A stretch of 64,000 bases of DNA from Janthinobacterium lividum (GTDB lineage: Bacteria > Pseudomonadota > Gammaproteobacteria > Burkholderiales > Burkholderiaceae_D): positions 124,001-188,000 of the forward strand of contig NZ_JAAOLY010000008.1 of NCBI RefSeq assembly GCF_011601275.1. The letters run 5' to 3'. Position 1 is the stretch's first letter; each line of letters opens with the position of its first letter. Below the pieces are notes generated by a model. The model saw only the letters and a list, made by a program, of their open reading frames with translations. It did no database searches and was not told where the DNA came from. Both the position numbers and the translations under genes were made by a program. Positions 53,537 to 61,088 of this stretch are shown piece after piece.

Positions 53537-54007
53537 TTGGACAGCGCGATGAACTGGTCGGCCCACGAACTGACGATGACGGTCTTGATGACGCCCGATA
53601 TGGCCAACTTTTCCGGCAACGTGCACGGCGGCACCATCCTGAAATACCTCGACAGCGTGGCCTACGCCTGCGCCAGCCGCTATTCGGGCAGCTACGTGGT
53701 GACCTTGTCCGTGGACCAGGTGATGTTCCTGCAGCCTATCCACGTGGGCGAGCTGGTGACGTTCCTCGCCTCGATCAATTACACGGGCACGACGTCGATG
53801 GAAGTGGGCATCCGCGTGGTGACGGAAAACATCCAGCAGCGCCTGGTGCGCCACGCTAACAGCTGCTATTTCACGATGGTGGCCGTGGATGCCAACCGCA
53901 AGCCGGTGGCCGTGCCGCCGCTGGTGCTCGAGACGCCGGAGCAGCACGCGCGCTTCGAGCAAGCCAAGCTGCGCAAGCTGTCGCGCCAGAAGGTGTCGAA
54001 GAAGTAA
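53537..54007 (+). CDS. Hot-dog-fold acyl-CoA thioesterase
   Basis: A 156-aa single-domain thioesterase of the YciA type. It includes MANFSGNVHGGTILKYLDSVAYACASRYSG, with the conserved N/H/GG region and catalytic Asp, and NIQQRLVRHANSCYFTMVA. TTG 53537 is chosen because GGAG lies six bases before it; TTG 53525 and ATG 53549 are alternatives. Substrate chain length cannot be judged. It ends at a bidirectional terminator. Confidence 0.88.
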   Translation: MDSAMNWSAHELTMTVLMTPDMANFSGNVHGGTILKYLDSVAYACASRYSGSYVVTLSVDQVMFLQPIHVGELVTFLASINYTGTTSMEVGIRVVTENIQQRLVRHANSCYFTMVAVDANRKPVAVPPLVLETPEQHARFEQAKLRKLSRQKVSKK

Positions 54008-54021
54008 ATGTGGCGGACATG

Positions 54022-54059
54022 AAAAAACGGCCACCAGAGCGATCTGGTGGCCGTTTTTT
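54022..54059. terminator. Bidirectional intrinsic terminator
   Basis: AAAAAACGGCCACCAGA (54022-54038), GCGA loop, exact reverse complement (54043-54059). T-runs on both strands; it ends both the thioesterase gene and the convergent helicase gene. Confidence 0.92.
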
Positions 54060-54094
54060 ATTGCTTGCCGCCGGTTGGCGGCATGGCGCCGTGA

Positions 54095-55501
54095 TTAACG
54101 GTCGCCGTAGCTGCGGCGTGCGCCGTCGGCGCTGCGCGGGTTGGAACCCTTGTAGCCGCCGCCGGTGCTCGGTGCGCCGTCTTTGCGTGGCGCGCCCGGC
54201 TTGCTGAACGTGCGTTGGCCTGGCTTCGCGCCGCCACGGTTGTCGCCTGGTTTCCAGCCGCCTGGACGGGCGCTCGAACGTGGTGCCGATGCCGTTTTCT
54301 TCGGCTCGAAACCTTCGATGACATTGACCGGGATCAATTGCTTGGTGAAGCGTTCGATGCGCTTGACGTTCATGCCTTCAGCGTGGTTCACCAGCGAGAT
54401 GGCCAGGCCATTGCGGCCAGCGCGGCCGGTACGGCCGATGCGGTGGACGTAGTCTTCCGGGAACTTCGGCAGATCGTAGTTGAACACGTGGGTGATCGTT
54501 GGCACGTCGATACCGCGGGCGGCAACGTCGGTGGCAACCAGCACTTTGACCTGGCCGCGGCGCATGCCGTCCAGGGTGCGGTTACGCGCGCCCTGATGCA
54601 TGTCGCCGTGCAAGGCGGCAGCCGAGAAACCGGCGATGTTCAGACGGTCGGCGATGGTGTCGGCGTCACGCTTGGTGGCCGTGAACACAACAGCCTGGTC
54701 CAGCGATTCGTCGCGCAGCAGGTGGTCCAGCAGGCGATTCTTGTGCGACAGGTCGTCGACGAAGTGGACGCGCTGGGTGATGTTTTCATGCTTGTTGCTC
54801 GAGCTTGCCACTTGGATGACCAGCGGGTTCTTCGTGATGCGGCGCGCCATGTTGCCAACGACGCCGTCCAGGGTTGCCGAGAACAGCATGGTTTGACGGC
54901 CTTCCGGCGTCGCTTCCACGATTTTTTCGATGTCGTCGATGAAACCCATGTCCAGCATGCGGTCGGCTTCGTCCAGCACCAGGATTTCCAGTTGCGAGAA
55001 GTCGATCTTGCCCGAGTCCATGTGGTCGATCAGACGGCCAGGGGTAGCGACCAGAATCTCGGGATTCTTGGCCAGCAATTGCATCTGTTTAGGGTAAGGC
55101 ATGCCGCCCAGGATCGACACAGCCTTGATGCGGCGGATGCCGGTGCTGTACTTGTCGGTATTGGTGGTTACTTGCAGGGCCAGTTCGCGCGTTGGCGTCA
55201 GCACCAGCATTTTTGGCTGGGCAGCCTTGAAACGTGGACGCTCGCCGCGGGCGCGCGATGCTTGCATTTCCTGGTTTGGCGTCTTGCCGGCGGCGCTTTG
55301 TTCGGCGCTGGCCAGTTTGTGCAGCGACGGCAGCATGAAAGCTGCGGTCTTGCCCGAACCGGTCTGCGACGAGACCAGCAGGTCACGGCCTTCGATCGCG
55401 GCTGGAATCGCTTGCGACTGTACCGCGGTTGGCGCGGTGTAGCCCGATTCGGTCAGAGCGGCGATGATGGACGGATGCAGGCCTAAGGATTCAAATGTCA
55501 T
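54095..55501 (-). CDS. DEAD-box RNA helicase with RG/KPG-rich tail
   Basis: A 468-aa RNA helicase. Motifs: YTAPTAVQSQAIP (Q), SSQTGSGKTAAF (I), PTRELALQ (Ia), TPGRLIDH (Ib), VLDEADRMLDMGF (II), SATLDGVV (III), VATDVAARGIDVP (V) and HRIGRTGRAG (VI). The C-terminal 70 residues are disordered and rich in Arg, Gly, Lys and Pro, as in RhlE-like and cold-shock helicases. It has a ~260-base upstream region with a TATAGT box, so a long leader is likely. Confidence 0.92.
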   Translation of the reverse strand: MTFESLGLHPSIIAALTESGYTAPTAVQSQAIPAAIEGRDLLVSSQTGSGKTAAFMLPSLHKLASAEQSAAGKTPNQEMQASRARGERPRFKAAQPKMLVLTPTRELALQVTTNTDKYSTGIRRIKAVSILGGMPYPKQMQLLAKNPEILVATPGRLIDHMDSGKIDFSQLEILVLDEADRMLDMGFIDDIEKIVEATPEGRQTMLFSATLDGVVGNMARRITKNPLVIQVASSSNKHENITQRVHFVDDLSHKNRLLDHLLRDESLDQAVVFTATKRDADTIADRLNIAGFSAAALHGDMHQGARNRTLDGMRRGQVKVLVATDVAARGIDVPTITHVFNYDLPKFPEDYVHRIGRTGRAGRNGLAISLVNHAEGMNVKRIERFTKQLIPVNVIEGFEPKKTASAPRSSARPGGWKPGDNRGGAKPGQRTFSKPGAPRKDGAPSTGGGYKGSNPRSADGARRSYGDR

Positions 55502-55842
55502 TCTTTTCTTTCGTAAAAATCAGCGTTCTTGCAAAAAGCAGAACGCAAAATAGCAACGCCAACCAAAACGAAATGACTCAACTAGAAAGAAATTTCGGCA
55601 CAAAAGCTTTGCGCCGGGACGGTGTCAGGTGCGACACACAAGGCGGGAGGGCTTTATAAGCGGCATCCTGTGGATGCGCTAAGGCTTGCGAAGCTGCTAA
55701 GTTTGTAGTGCATGACTGCGGTGTTGCCATCGCTTCAAGGGAACATATTGCAGCGCACAACGACACTATACCGTATTTGACGCCGTTTTGCACGGGCTAA
55801 ATGGGAAGAAACGAAAGTCCTACCACGTTTTGAACATGTTTC
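55502..55842 (-). promoter_or_regulatory. Long upstream region of the DEAD-box helicase gene
   Basis: 341 bases without a supported gene. On the minus strand TATAGT (55770-55765) is a candidate -10 box, which would give a ~255-base leader ending in the U/A-rich TTTTACGAAAGAAAAG before ATG 55501. Long leaders of this kind are typical of cold-shock helicase genes controlled by their own RNA. A short open frame at 55578-55793 on the same strand has no clear ribosome binding site and is not called. Confidence 0.5.
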
Positions 55843-56400
55843 CTATGTGAAATCAGTAGGAGTACGTAGTTTTATCTCGTTTGTGAGCATGGCCATGATG
55901 TCGGCGGGCAGCGGCGGCGCCTGTCGCGTTTCCCTGGCCAGATTGATTTGCCGGGTGACCTGCGCCAGTTCGACCAGGCTGTGCTTGAGCTGATACGTTC
56001 CCTTTGCGTGCAGCCATGCCAGTACGTCGGCCAGGTGCCAAATGGTGGCGCTGCCTTCATGCACGGGCAGGGGGAAGCTGTGGCGGTATTTGCTCATCAG
56101 CTTATGCAGGTTTTGCCGCGAGAGGCCCAGCACCTGCGCCACATCGGTCAGGCCCACGAAGTCGGGCGAAGCCTCGACCAGCACGGCATCGGGCACGATG
56201 GCCTTGACGTCGGCCATGGCGCTGAGCAGCGCTGCGTTGGCATTGCTGGCCTCGCGCGTGAATTCCAGCGCCAGGCGTCCCGCTTGCCCGATGCCGACCA
56301 GGGCGTCGTCGCAACCGCCGCTGCCCAGGCGCTCGGCCAGCGCGTCGAGGTCGTGTTCGTGGTCGGGCAGGCGATACTTGAGAGTAAAGATGTAATCCAT
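55843..56400 (-). CDS. HTH protein, probable antitoxin partner of the broken toxin-like gene
   Basis: A 185-aa protein. Residues 1-110 form an alpha/beta domain (MDYIFTLKYRLPDHEHDLDA, GGCDDALVGIGQAGRLALEF). Residues ~105-150 form a helix-turn-helix (FVGLTDVAQVLGLSRQNLHK) with an adjacent wing (FPLPVHEGSATIWHLADVLA). ATG 56400 follows the frameshifted toxin-like gene by a few bases; the upstream frame was open but does not look coding. From recalled homologues (not searched here), the pair recurs as two adjacent genes in proteobacteria. It probably binds the 46-bp palindrome at 56700. Confidence 0.72.
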   Translation of the reverse strand: MDYIFTLKYRLPDHEHDLDALAERLGSGGCDDALVGIGQAGRLALEFTREASNANAALLSAMADVKAIVPDAVLVEASPDFVGLTDVAQVLGLSRQNLHKLMSKYRHSFPLPVHEGSATIWHLADVLAWLHAKGTYQLKHSLVELAQVTRQINLARETRQAPPLPADIMAMLTNEIKLRTPTDFT

Positions 56401-56405
56401 GATGG

Positions 56406-56682
56406 TTATTCCCTGGATTTGCGTTGCATGCAGTCGTGCATCAGTTTGTTGAAAGTGCAATTGTCGACCACCCGGCGGATCGCCCGCGCGTGGTTGCCCG
56501 GGTTTTTCGGCGTGCTCCAGATGCAGGCGATGCAAAATTCTCCACAGCGACAGCCGTCGTCATTGTAGGGGCGACATCTTGCCCCAGGCATGGCTGCCGC
56601 CCACTTCCACTCGCCAGCCCTGGCTTTCCGCGTGGCGCGGCGCCGCTTCGATTTCTTTCTTGGGGTGTGAGGAGCGCGCCAT
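56406..56682 (-). pseudogene. Frameshifted HicA-like toxin-type gene
   Basis: From ATG 56682 (site GGAGGT) the frame reads MARSSHPKKEIEAAPRHAES, then GWRVEVGGSHAWGKM, and hits TGA at 56562-56560 after 40 codons. The other frame continues with RPYNDDGCRCGEFCIACIWS, then TPKNPGNHARAIRRVVDNC, to TAA at 56406. As recalled from family members (not searched), the joint is KMYCPYND; here it is ATGTCGCCCCTAC near 56571, two bases short. The 277-base length also does not divide by three. Either a recent 2-base deletion or a +1 programmed shift at CCC-C; the first is simpler. Confidence 0.72.
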
Positions 56683-56699
56683 GCGATACCTCCAATGTA

Positions 56700-56745
56700 G
56701 GTCGATATATTTAGGTTGTCAAGTGACAACCTAAATATATCGACC
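56700..56745. promoter_or_regulatory. 46-bp palindrome between fabI and the toxin-like gene
   Basis: Arm 56700-56721 (starting GGTCGATATATTTAGG and ending GTTGTCA), centre AG, arm 56724-56745 an exact reverse complement: 22 bp of 22 pair. It is 17 bases upstream of the toxin-like start and 9 after the fabI stop. Likely operator of the toxin-HTH pair, with possible use as a terminator of fabI (AT-rich, no T-run). Confidence 0.7.
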
Positions 56746-56754
56746 ATCACCGCA

Positions 56755-57543
56755 TCACTCTACTTCGGGATTGACGGCCATCACCTGCGAAAAGCCGCCA
56801 TCGACGTAGGTAATCTCGCCCGTGATGCCGGAGGCCAGGTCGGACAGCAGAAAGGCGGCCGTGTTGCCGACTTCTTCGATGGTGACATTGCGCCGCAGCG
56901 GGGCGTGCTCGGCCACAAAGCCCAGCAGTTTACTGAAATCCTTGATGCCGGAAGCGGCCAGGGTCTTGATGGGGCCGGCGGAAATGCCGTTGGCGCGGAT
57001 GCCGCGCGGACCCAGCGATTCGGCCAGGTAGCGTACGGATGCTTCCAGCGACGCCTTGGCAAGGCCCATGGTGTTGTAGTAGGGCACGGCGCGCACGGCG
57101 CCCAGGTAGGTCAGAGTCAGGACTGACGCGCCCGGATGCAGCAGGGGCAGGGCGGCCTTGGCCATGGCGGGGAAACTGTAGGCGGAAATGTCGTGCGCGA
57201 TGCGGAAACTGTCGCGCGACAGGCCATCGAGGAAATCGCCGGCGATCGCTTCGCGCGGCGCAAAGCCGATGGCGTGCACCAGGCCGTCCAATTGATCCCA
57301 ATGGTGCGCCAGGTCGCTGAAGACGGCGCTGATCTGTTCATCGCTGGAAACGTCGCAGTCAAATATTAGTTCGCTGCCGAATTCGGCCGCAAATTCCGTG
57401 ATGCGCTCCTTGAAGCGTACACCCACATACGTGAAGGCGAGGGCGGCGCCCTCGCGGTGGCAAGCCTTGGCGATGCCATAGGCGATGGAGCGGTTCGACA
57501 GCAAGCCCGTGATGAGGATTTTTTTGCCTTGCAAGAAAGCCAT
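56755..57543 (-). CDS. fabI: Enoyl-[acyl-carrier-protein] reductase (NADH)
   Basis: A 262-aa short-chain dehydrogenase, the last reductive step of fatty acid elongation and the triclosan/isoniazid-class target. Glycine-rich start [21 protein letters not shown] is the FabI variant of the Rossmann motif. The catalytic pair is Y156 and K163 ([12 protein letters not shown]), at the same numbers as in E. coli FabI. ATG 57543 is the family start. It is transcribed away from the toxin-like operon and separated from mltD by a stem-loop at 57588-57620. Confidence 0.96.
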   Translation of the reverse strand: MAFLQGKKILITGLLSNRSIAYGIAKACHREGAALAFTYVGVRFKERITEFAAEFGSELIFDCDVSSDEQISAVFSDLAHHWDQLDGLVHAIGFAPREAIAGDFLDGLSRDSFRIAHDISAYSFPAMAKAALPLLHPGASVLTLTYLGAVRAVPYYNTMGLAKASLEASVRYLAESLGPRGIRANGISAGPIKTLAASGIKDFSKLLGFVAEHAPLRRNVTIEEVGNTAAFLLSDLASGITGEITYVDGGFSQVMAVNPEVE

Positions 57544-57587
57544 GACGACTCCTGTCTGGGTAGGTGGGCGGGTAAGGCGGATGTGCA

Positions 57588-57620
57588 ACCGGCCGCGACA
57601 GCAAAGCTGTGGCGGCCGGT
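57588..57620 (-). terminator. Long stem-loop between mltD and fabI
   Basis: ACCGGCCGC-g-ACAGC-AAA-GCTGT-g-GCGGCCGGT: a 15-bp stem with one mismatch. It lies downstream of mltD on the same strand; no T-run, so the terminator call is moderate. Confidence 0.6.
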
Positions 57621-57646
57621 GAGGTCACTCTATACAGATCAGGCGA

Positions 57647-59059
57647 TCAGTGACGGGCCTTGGCTCGGCTGTTACCGCCGCCGCGCTGGATGCGTGGTTT
57701 CACCAGGGAAATTGGCGCGGCTTGCACCTTGCCGCCCTTGGTGACGCGGCGCACGGCCTTGGCGACCCGTTCAGGACGGTCCGCTTCCAGCAGCATGGTG
57801 GCGCTGTCGGCGATTTCCTGGGTGATGTCGTTGTTCATCGTGGCCGAGGTTTTCGGCACGAGGATGGTGGAGCCGGCGCGCAAACGCGTGCGCTGGGGAA
57901 TGTTATTGGCCTGGCGCAGCACGTCGGCCGTGGTGCCGAATTTCGATGCCAAGGTTTCGATGCGTTCGCGCGCATTGGTGATCTTGTGCGTGGTCCAGCT
58001 CGACAAGGCATGGCCCCATTGCGCCAGGTTGGTGGTGAACTTGGCGGCGTTTTCCTGCGGCAGCAGAATCTTGGTCTTTTCGCCGCCGATGATGACGGGG
58101 CGGTTAAATTGCGGATTCAAAGCCTTGAATTCATCCATTGACAGTTCGGCCAGCTGGGCGGCAACAGTGATGTCGATGTCGCTGGTCTTGTCGATGGCCG
58201 TGAAGTAGGGCTGGTTGTCGACCACGGGCAGGGTCAGGCCGAACTGGGCCGGATTGGCGATGATGTTTTTCACCGCTTGCAGTTTCGGCACGTAGTTGCG
58301 CGTTTCGGCCGGCATCAGGTCGGCCAGGCTTTCGAAATCGGTGGGCTTGCCCAGCGCCTGGTTTTTCTTGATGGCGCGCTGCACCGAGCCTTCGCCCCAG
58401 TTGTAGGCGGCCAGGGCCAGTTGCCAGTCGCCAAACATGTCATACAGGCGCTGCAGATACGTCAGGGCCGCATCGGTCGAGGCCAGCACGCCGCGGCGCT
58501 CGTCCTTGAACATGTTTTGCTTGAGGTTGAAATCGCGTCCCGTGGCGGGCACGAATTGCCACATGCCGGCCGCATTGGCGCTCGAGAACGCTTGCGGGTT
58601 GAAGGCGGACTCAATGAACGGCAGCAAGGCCAGTTCCGTCGGCATGCCGCGCTTTTCCAGTTCCTGCACCACGTGGAAGATGTAGCGCGAGGCGCGCGCC
58701 GTGGTGCGGGCGATGTAGTCGGGGCGGGTGGCGTACCAGTTGACGTGATTTGCTACCAGCTGGTTGTTGATGTCGGGAATCGCATAGCCGCTGCGGATGC
58801 GGCCCCAGACGTCCGCTTCGCGCAGCGGATCGGAATTGTCGCTGAGGTTTTTCAGCAGACGATCGGTCTTTTGCAGGCGGTTGTCGAGGGTGGGGAGTTT
58901 CGCCGTGACCTGGGCGGTCATCGGGATCAGGGCGGGCGTGGTGGTGGCGACTGGCGCGTTATCGCTCTCAACACCGGCTTCGTACGCCTGGCTGAGGGCG
59001 GGCGCAAGCGCCAGGGCCAACGCCGCCAGGACGGTAGATTTAAAGGAGTTTTCGTGCAT
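57647..59059 (-). CDS. mltD: Lytic transglycosylase MltD-like with LysM domains
   Basis: A 470-aa cell-wall hydrolase. Signal peptide (residues ~1-25, ending SQA), then an SLT domain with catalytic Glu in LALLPFIESAFNPQAFSSANA and AAGMWQFVPATGRDFNLKQN, and YNWGEGSVQRAIKKN. One LysM-like repeat at ~residues 370-420 (WTTHKITNARERIETLASKF) and a basic C-terminus follow. ATG 59059 is chosen (MHENSFKST); an open frame extends to 59089. It cleaves glycan strands to 1,6-anhydroMurNAc. Confidence 0.9.
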   Translation of the reverse strand: MHENSFKSTVLAALALALAPALSQAYEAGVESDNAPVATTTPALIPMTAQVTAKLPTLDNRLQKTDRLLKNLSDNSDPLREADVWGRIRSGYAIPDINNQLVANHVNWYATRPDYIARTTARASRYIFHVVQELEKRGMPTELALLPFIESAFNPQAFSSANAAGMWQFVPATGRDFNLKQNMFKDERRGVLASTDAALTYLQRLYDMFGDWQLALAAYNWGEGSVQRAIKKNQALGKPTDFESLADLMPAETRNYVPKLQAVKNIIANPAQFGLTLPVVDNQPYFTAIDKTSDIDITVAAQLAELSMDEFKALNPQFNRPVIIGGEKTKILLPQENAAKFTTNLAQWGHALSSWTTHKITNARERIETLASKFGTTADVLRQANNIPQRTRLRAGSTILVPKTSATMNNDITQEIADSATMLLEADRPERVAKAVRRVTKGGKVQAAPISLVKPRIQRGGGNSRAKARH

Positions 59060-59386
59060 AGTGTTCCATTGTTGTCGTCGGAGAAACATCGGACAGACCC
59101 ATGATTAAGCTGCGAGTGTACGTATATCCACATGCCGGAGTCAAGAATTATGTCAGCATGATGACAGCACATAGGCGTCAATAGCGATGTTTCCAGTCGC
59201 TAATAATGTAATTATGACAAATTTAATTTGCCAGATGTGCGATTCGGCCGCTGTTATAGCATACATGGGCAGAGGCATGGCGCAAGCCTGGATGGCGTCC
59301 GTTATGAGGCTGCGCAAAAGTGCGTACAATTTGGCTTTGGCCGGCCATTCAGCCGCCGGCCGCTTTATTGATAGAGAGTCAAGTAT
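59060..59386. promoter_or_regulatory. Divergent intergenic region between mltD and the DUF1415 gene
   Basis: 327 bases without a gene. Contents: a TGTCA-N6-TGACA dyad (59151-59166); a plus-strand promoter TTATGA-17-TACAAT (59302-59330) for the DUF1415 gene; and GGCCGGC/GCCGGCC, a 7-bp stem just before ATG 59387. Nothing else convincing. Confidence 0.55.
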
Positions 59387-59959
59387 ATGAACACCCCGCC
59401 GCGCCACGACGACGACAACGCCGTCATCATCGCCAATACCGTTGCCTGGCTGGAAAAGGCCGTGATCGGCCTGAATCTGTGCCCGTTCGCCAAGGCCGTG
59501 CACGTCAAGAAGCAGATCCGCTATGTGGTATGCGAATCGAGCAATCCCGAAGATTTGCTGGCGATGCTGATGGACGAGCTGCAAACCCTGGCCGACGCGG
59601 ATCCCGAGCAGATCGACACAACCTTGCTGATCCACCCGTACACCCTGAACGATTTCCTCGACTACAACGAGTTCCTCGACGTGGCCGACGCGGCAGTGGA
59701 AGACATGCACCTGGCCGGCGAACTGCAAGTGGCCAGTTTCCACCCGAACTACCAGTTTGCCGAGACGTTCGAAGACGACATCAGCAACTACACCAACCGC
59801 TCGCCGTACCCGACCCTGCACCTGCTGCGCGAAGACAGCATCGAGCGCGCCGTCGAGGCCTTCCCGGAAGCGTCGGAAATCTTCGACAAGAATATCGCTA
59901 CCCTGGAAGCGTTGGGCGCCGAAGGCTGGGAAAAGCTTGGCTTGCCGAAGGTATCCTGA
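59387..59959 (+). CDS. DUF1415 family protein
   Basis: A 190-aa protein matching DUF1415: AWLEKAVIGLNLCPFAKAVH contains the conserved Cys-Pro, and DTTLLIHPYTLNDFLDYNEF and ASFHPNYQFA follow. The fold and activity are unknown. It is probably cytosolic. The stop overlaps the next gene's start by one base (TGATG at 59957-59961), indicating coupling with the DUF1289 gene. Confidence 0.9.
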   Translation: MNTPPRHDDDNAVIIANTVAWLEKAVIGLNLCPFAKAVHVKKQIRYVVCESSNPEDLLAMLMDELQTLADADPEQIDTTLLIHPYTLNDFLDYNEFLDVADAAVEDMHLAGELQVASFHPNYQFAETFEDDISNYTNRSPYPTLHLLREDSIERAVEAFPEASEIFDKNIATLEALGAEGWEKLGLPKVS

Positions 59960-60153
59960 TGGCAGACAAGGAATTGCCGCCGCGTCCCGATACGCCTTGC
60001 GTGGCCGTGTGCTCGACGACGTTCGATGAAATCTGCCGCGGCTGCGGCCGCACCGTGGTGGAAGTGGCCCACTGGGTGTCGATGACGGATGAAGAGAAGG
60101 AAGTGGTGTGGGTGAGGATATTGGCGCAGGGGTATCCGCGCCGGAATACGTAA
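59959..60153 (+). CDS. DUF1289 family small Cys-rich protein
   Basis: A 64-aa protein of the DUF1289 family: PCVAVCSTTFDEICRGCGRTVVEVAHW has the conserved C-x3-C and C-x2-C pattern, a possible metal site. It is translationally coupled to the DUF1415 gene, and such pairs are common in proteobacteria. Function unknown. Confidence 0.9.
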   Translation: MADKELPPRPDTPCVAVCSTTFDEICRGCGRTVVEVAHWVSMTDEEKEVVWVRILAQGYPRRNT

Positions 60154-60200
60154 ATAGCGATGCACTAGAGCAATATCAGGCGATATCACTCCAGTGTGTC

Positions 60201-60320
60201 GACGCTTAAGCAAATCGTAGCGAGCGGCGATGATTTGTGGCTAAGAAGCGCAGCCGTACTCAAGTACGGCGAGCATCGCAGGCCGCAAAGCGCGCCGCGC
60301 AGTAGATTTGCTTATGCGTC
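60201..60320. repeat. ~120-bp imperfect inverted-repeat element
   Basis: Outer arms GACGCTTAAGCAAATC (60201-60216) and, in reverse complement at 60305-60320, the same 16 bases with one change. Between them lies an inner GC-rich imperfect stem centred on the 18-bp palindrome 60253-60270 (GCCGTACT-CA-AGTACGGC). The right end abuts the DUF1993 stop. It resembles a MITE or REP-type cruciform; no ORF inside. Confidence 0.6.
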
Positions 60321-60827
60321 TCAGAAACTGCCGATAAAGTCTTTTTTACCGACTTCAATGCCGTTATGGCGCAGGATGTCGTACGCCGTCGTCGCGTGGA
60401 AGAAGAAGTGCGGCAGTGCGTAGTGGAACAGATAGGTCTGGCCCGTGAAGTGCTTGGTCTTTTCGCCGCTGCCGGTGGTGATGGCGCGCGTTTCGCTGCC
60501 GTCGATGTCCGCTTGCGGCAGGCTGTCCAGGAAAGCGATGGTTTTCACGATGCGCGCTTTCAGTTCAGCAAAGCTCTGTTCGCTGTCTTCGTACGGTGGC
60601 ACGGCCACGCCGGCCAGGCGCGCGCCGCAGCCCTTGGCGAAGTCGGTGGCGATCTGGATCTGGCGCACGAACGGCAGCATGTCCGGGAACAAGCGGAATT
60701 GCAGCAGGGCGTTTGGGTCGATTTTCTTGTCTTGCGCGTGCGTTTCCGCCTTGTCCAGGATGGCGGCCAGGCTGCCCAGGATCTGTTTGAAGACGGGGAT
60801 CGAAGCGGAGTAGATGGAGAAGGTCAT
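60321..60827 (-). CDS. DUF1993 family protein
   Basis: A 168-aa alpha-helical DUF1993 protein of the DinB-like helix-bundle fold: MTFSIYSASIPVFKQILGSL at the start, DMLPFVRQIQIATDFAKGCG, and FTGQTYLFHYALPHFFFHAT with several histidines. ATG 60827 follows AGAGGAACC. The function is unknown; the His-rich helix may bind metal, but without a clear triad this is a guess. Confidence 0.87.
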   Translation of the reverse strand: MTFSIYSASIPVFKQILGSLAAILDKAETHAQDKKIDPNALLQFRLFPDMLPFVRQIQIATDFAKGCGARLAGVAVPPYEDSEQSFAELKARIVKTIAFLDSLPQADIDGSETRAITTGSGEKTKHFTGQTYLFHYALPHFFFHATTAYDILRHNGIEVGKKDFIGSF

Positions 60828-61088
60828 GGTGGTTCCTCTAGGTAAAGTGGCGCGATGATAGCAAGCTGCGCGTTTTTCTGCTGGCGCCGGCCGGGCGCGC
60901 CGGCCAGCGTGTGGTTTTTCAACCCTGTTTATATGACATGAGGACACCGCTGGCGCGTGTTTATTGGTGACTTACCTCGCTTTTTCCATGCATAATTGCT
61001 CCTCATAAAGTTTCTTCCCGCCTGACCACCCGACTTCCCCTGTAGAGTTCAATGATCGCCCGCCTGATCCCTGTCGCCCTGTTGCCGC

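Noticed and set aside
55578-55793. A 71-codon frame in the helicase leader
   Set aside because: No ribosome binding site, no signal or family, and probable overlap with the helicase leader; not called.
60880-60920. GC hairpin (GGCCGG/CCGGCC) after the DUF1993 start
   Set aside because: Short and without a T-run, in a GC-rich spacer; probably chance.
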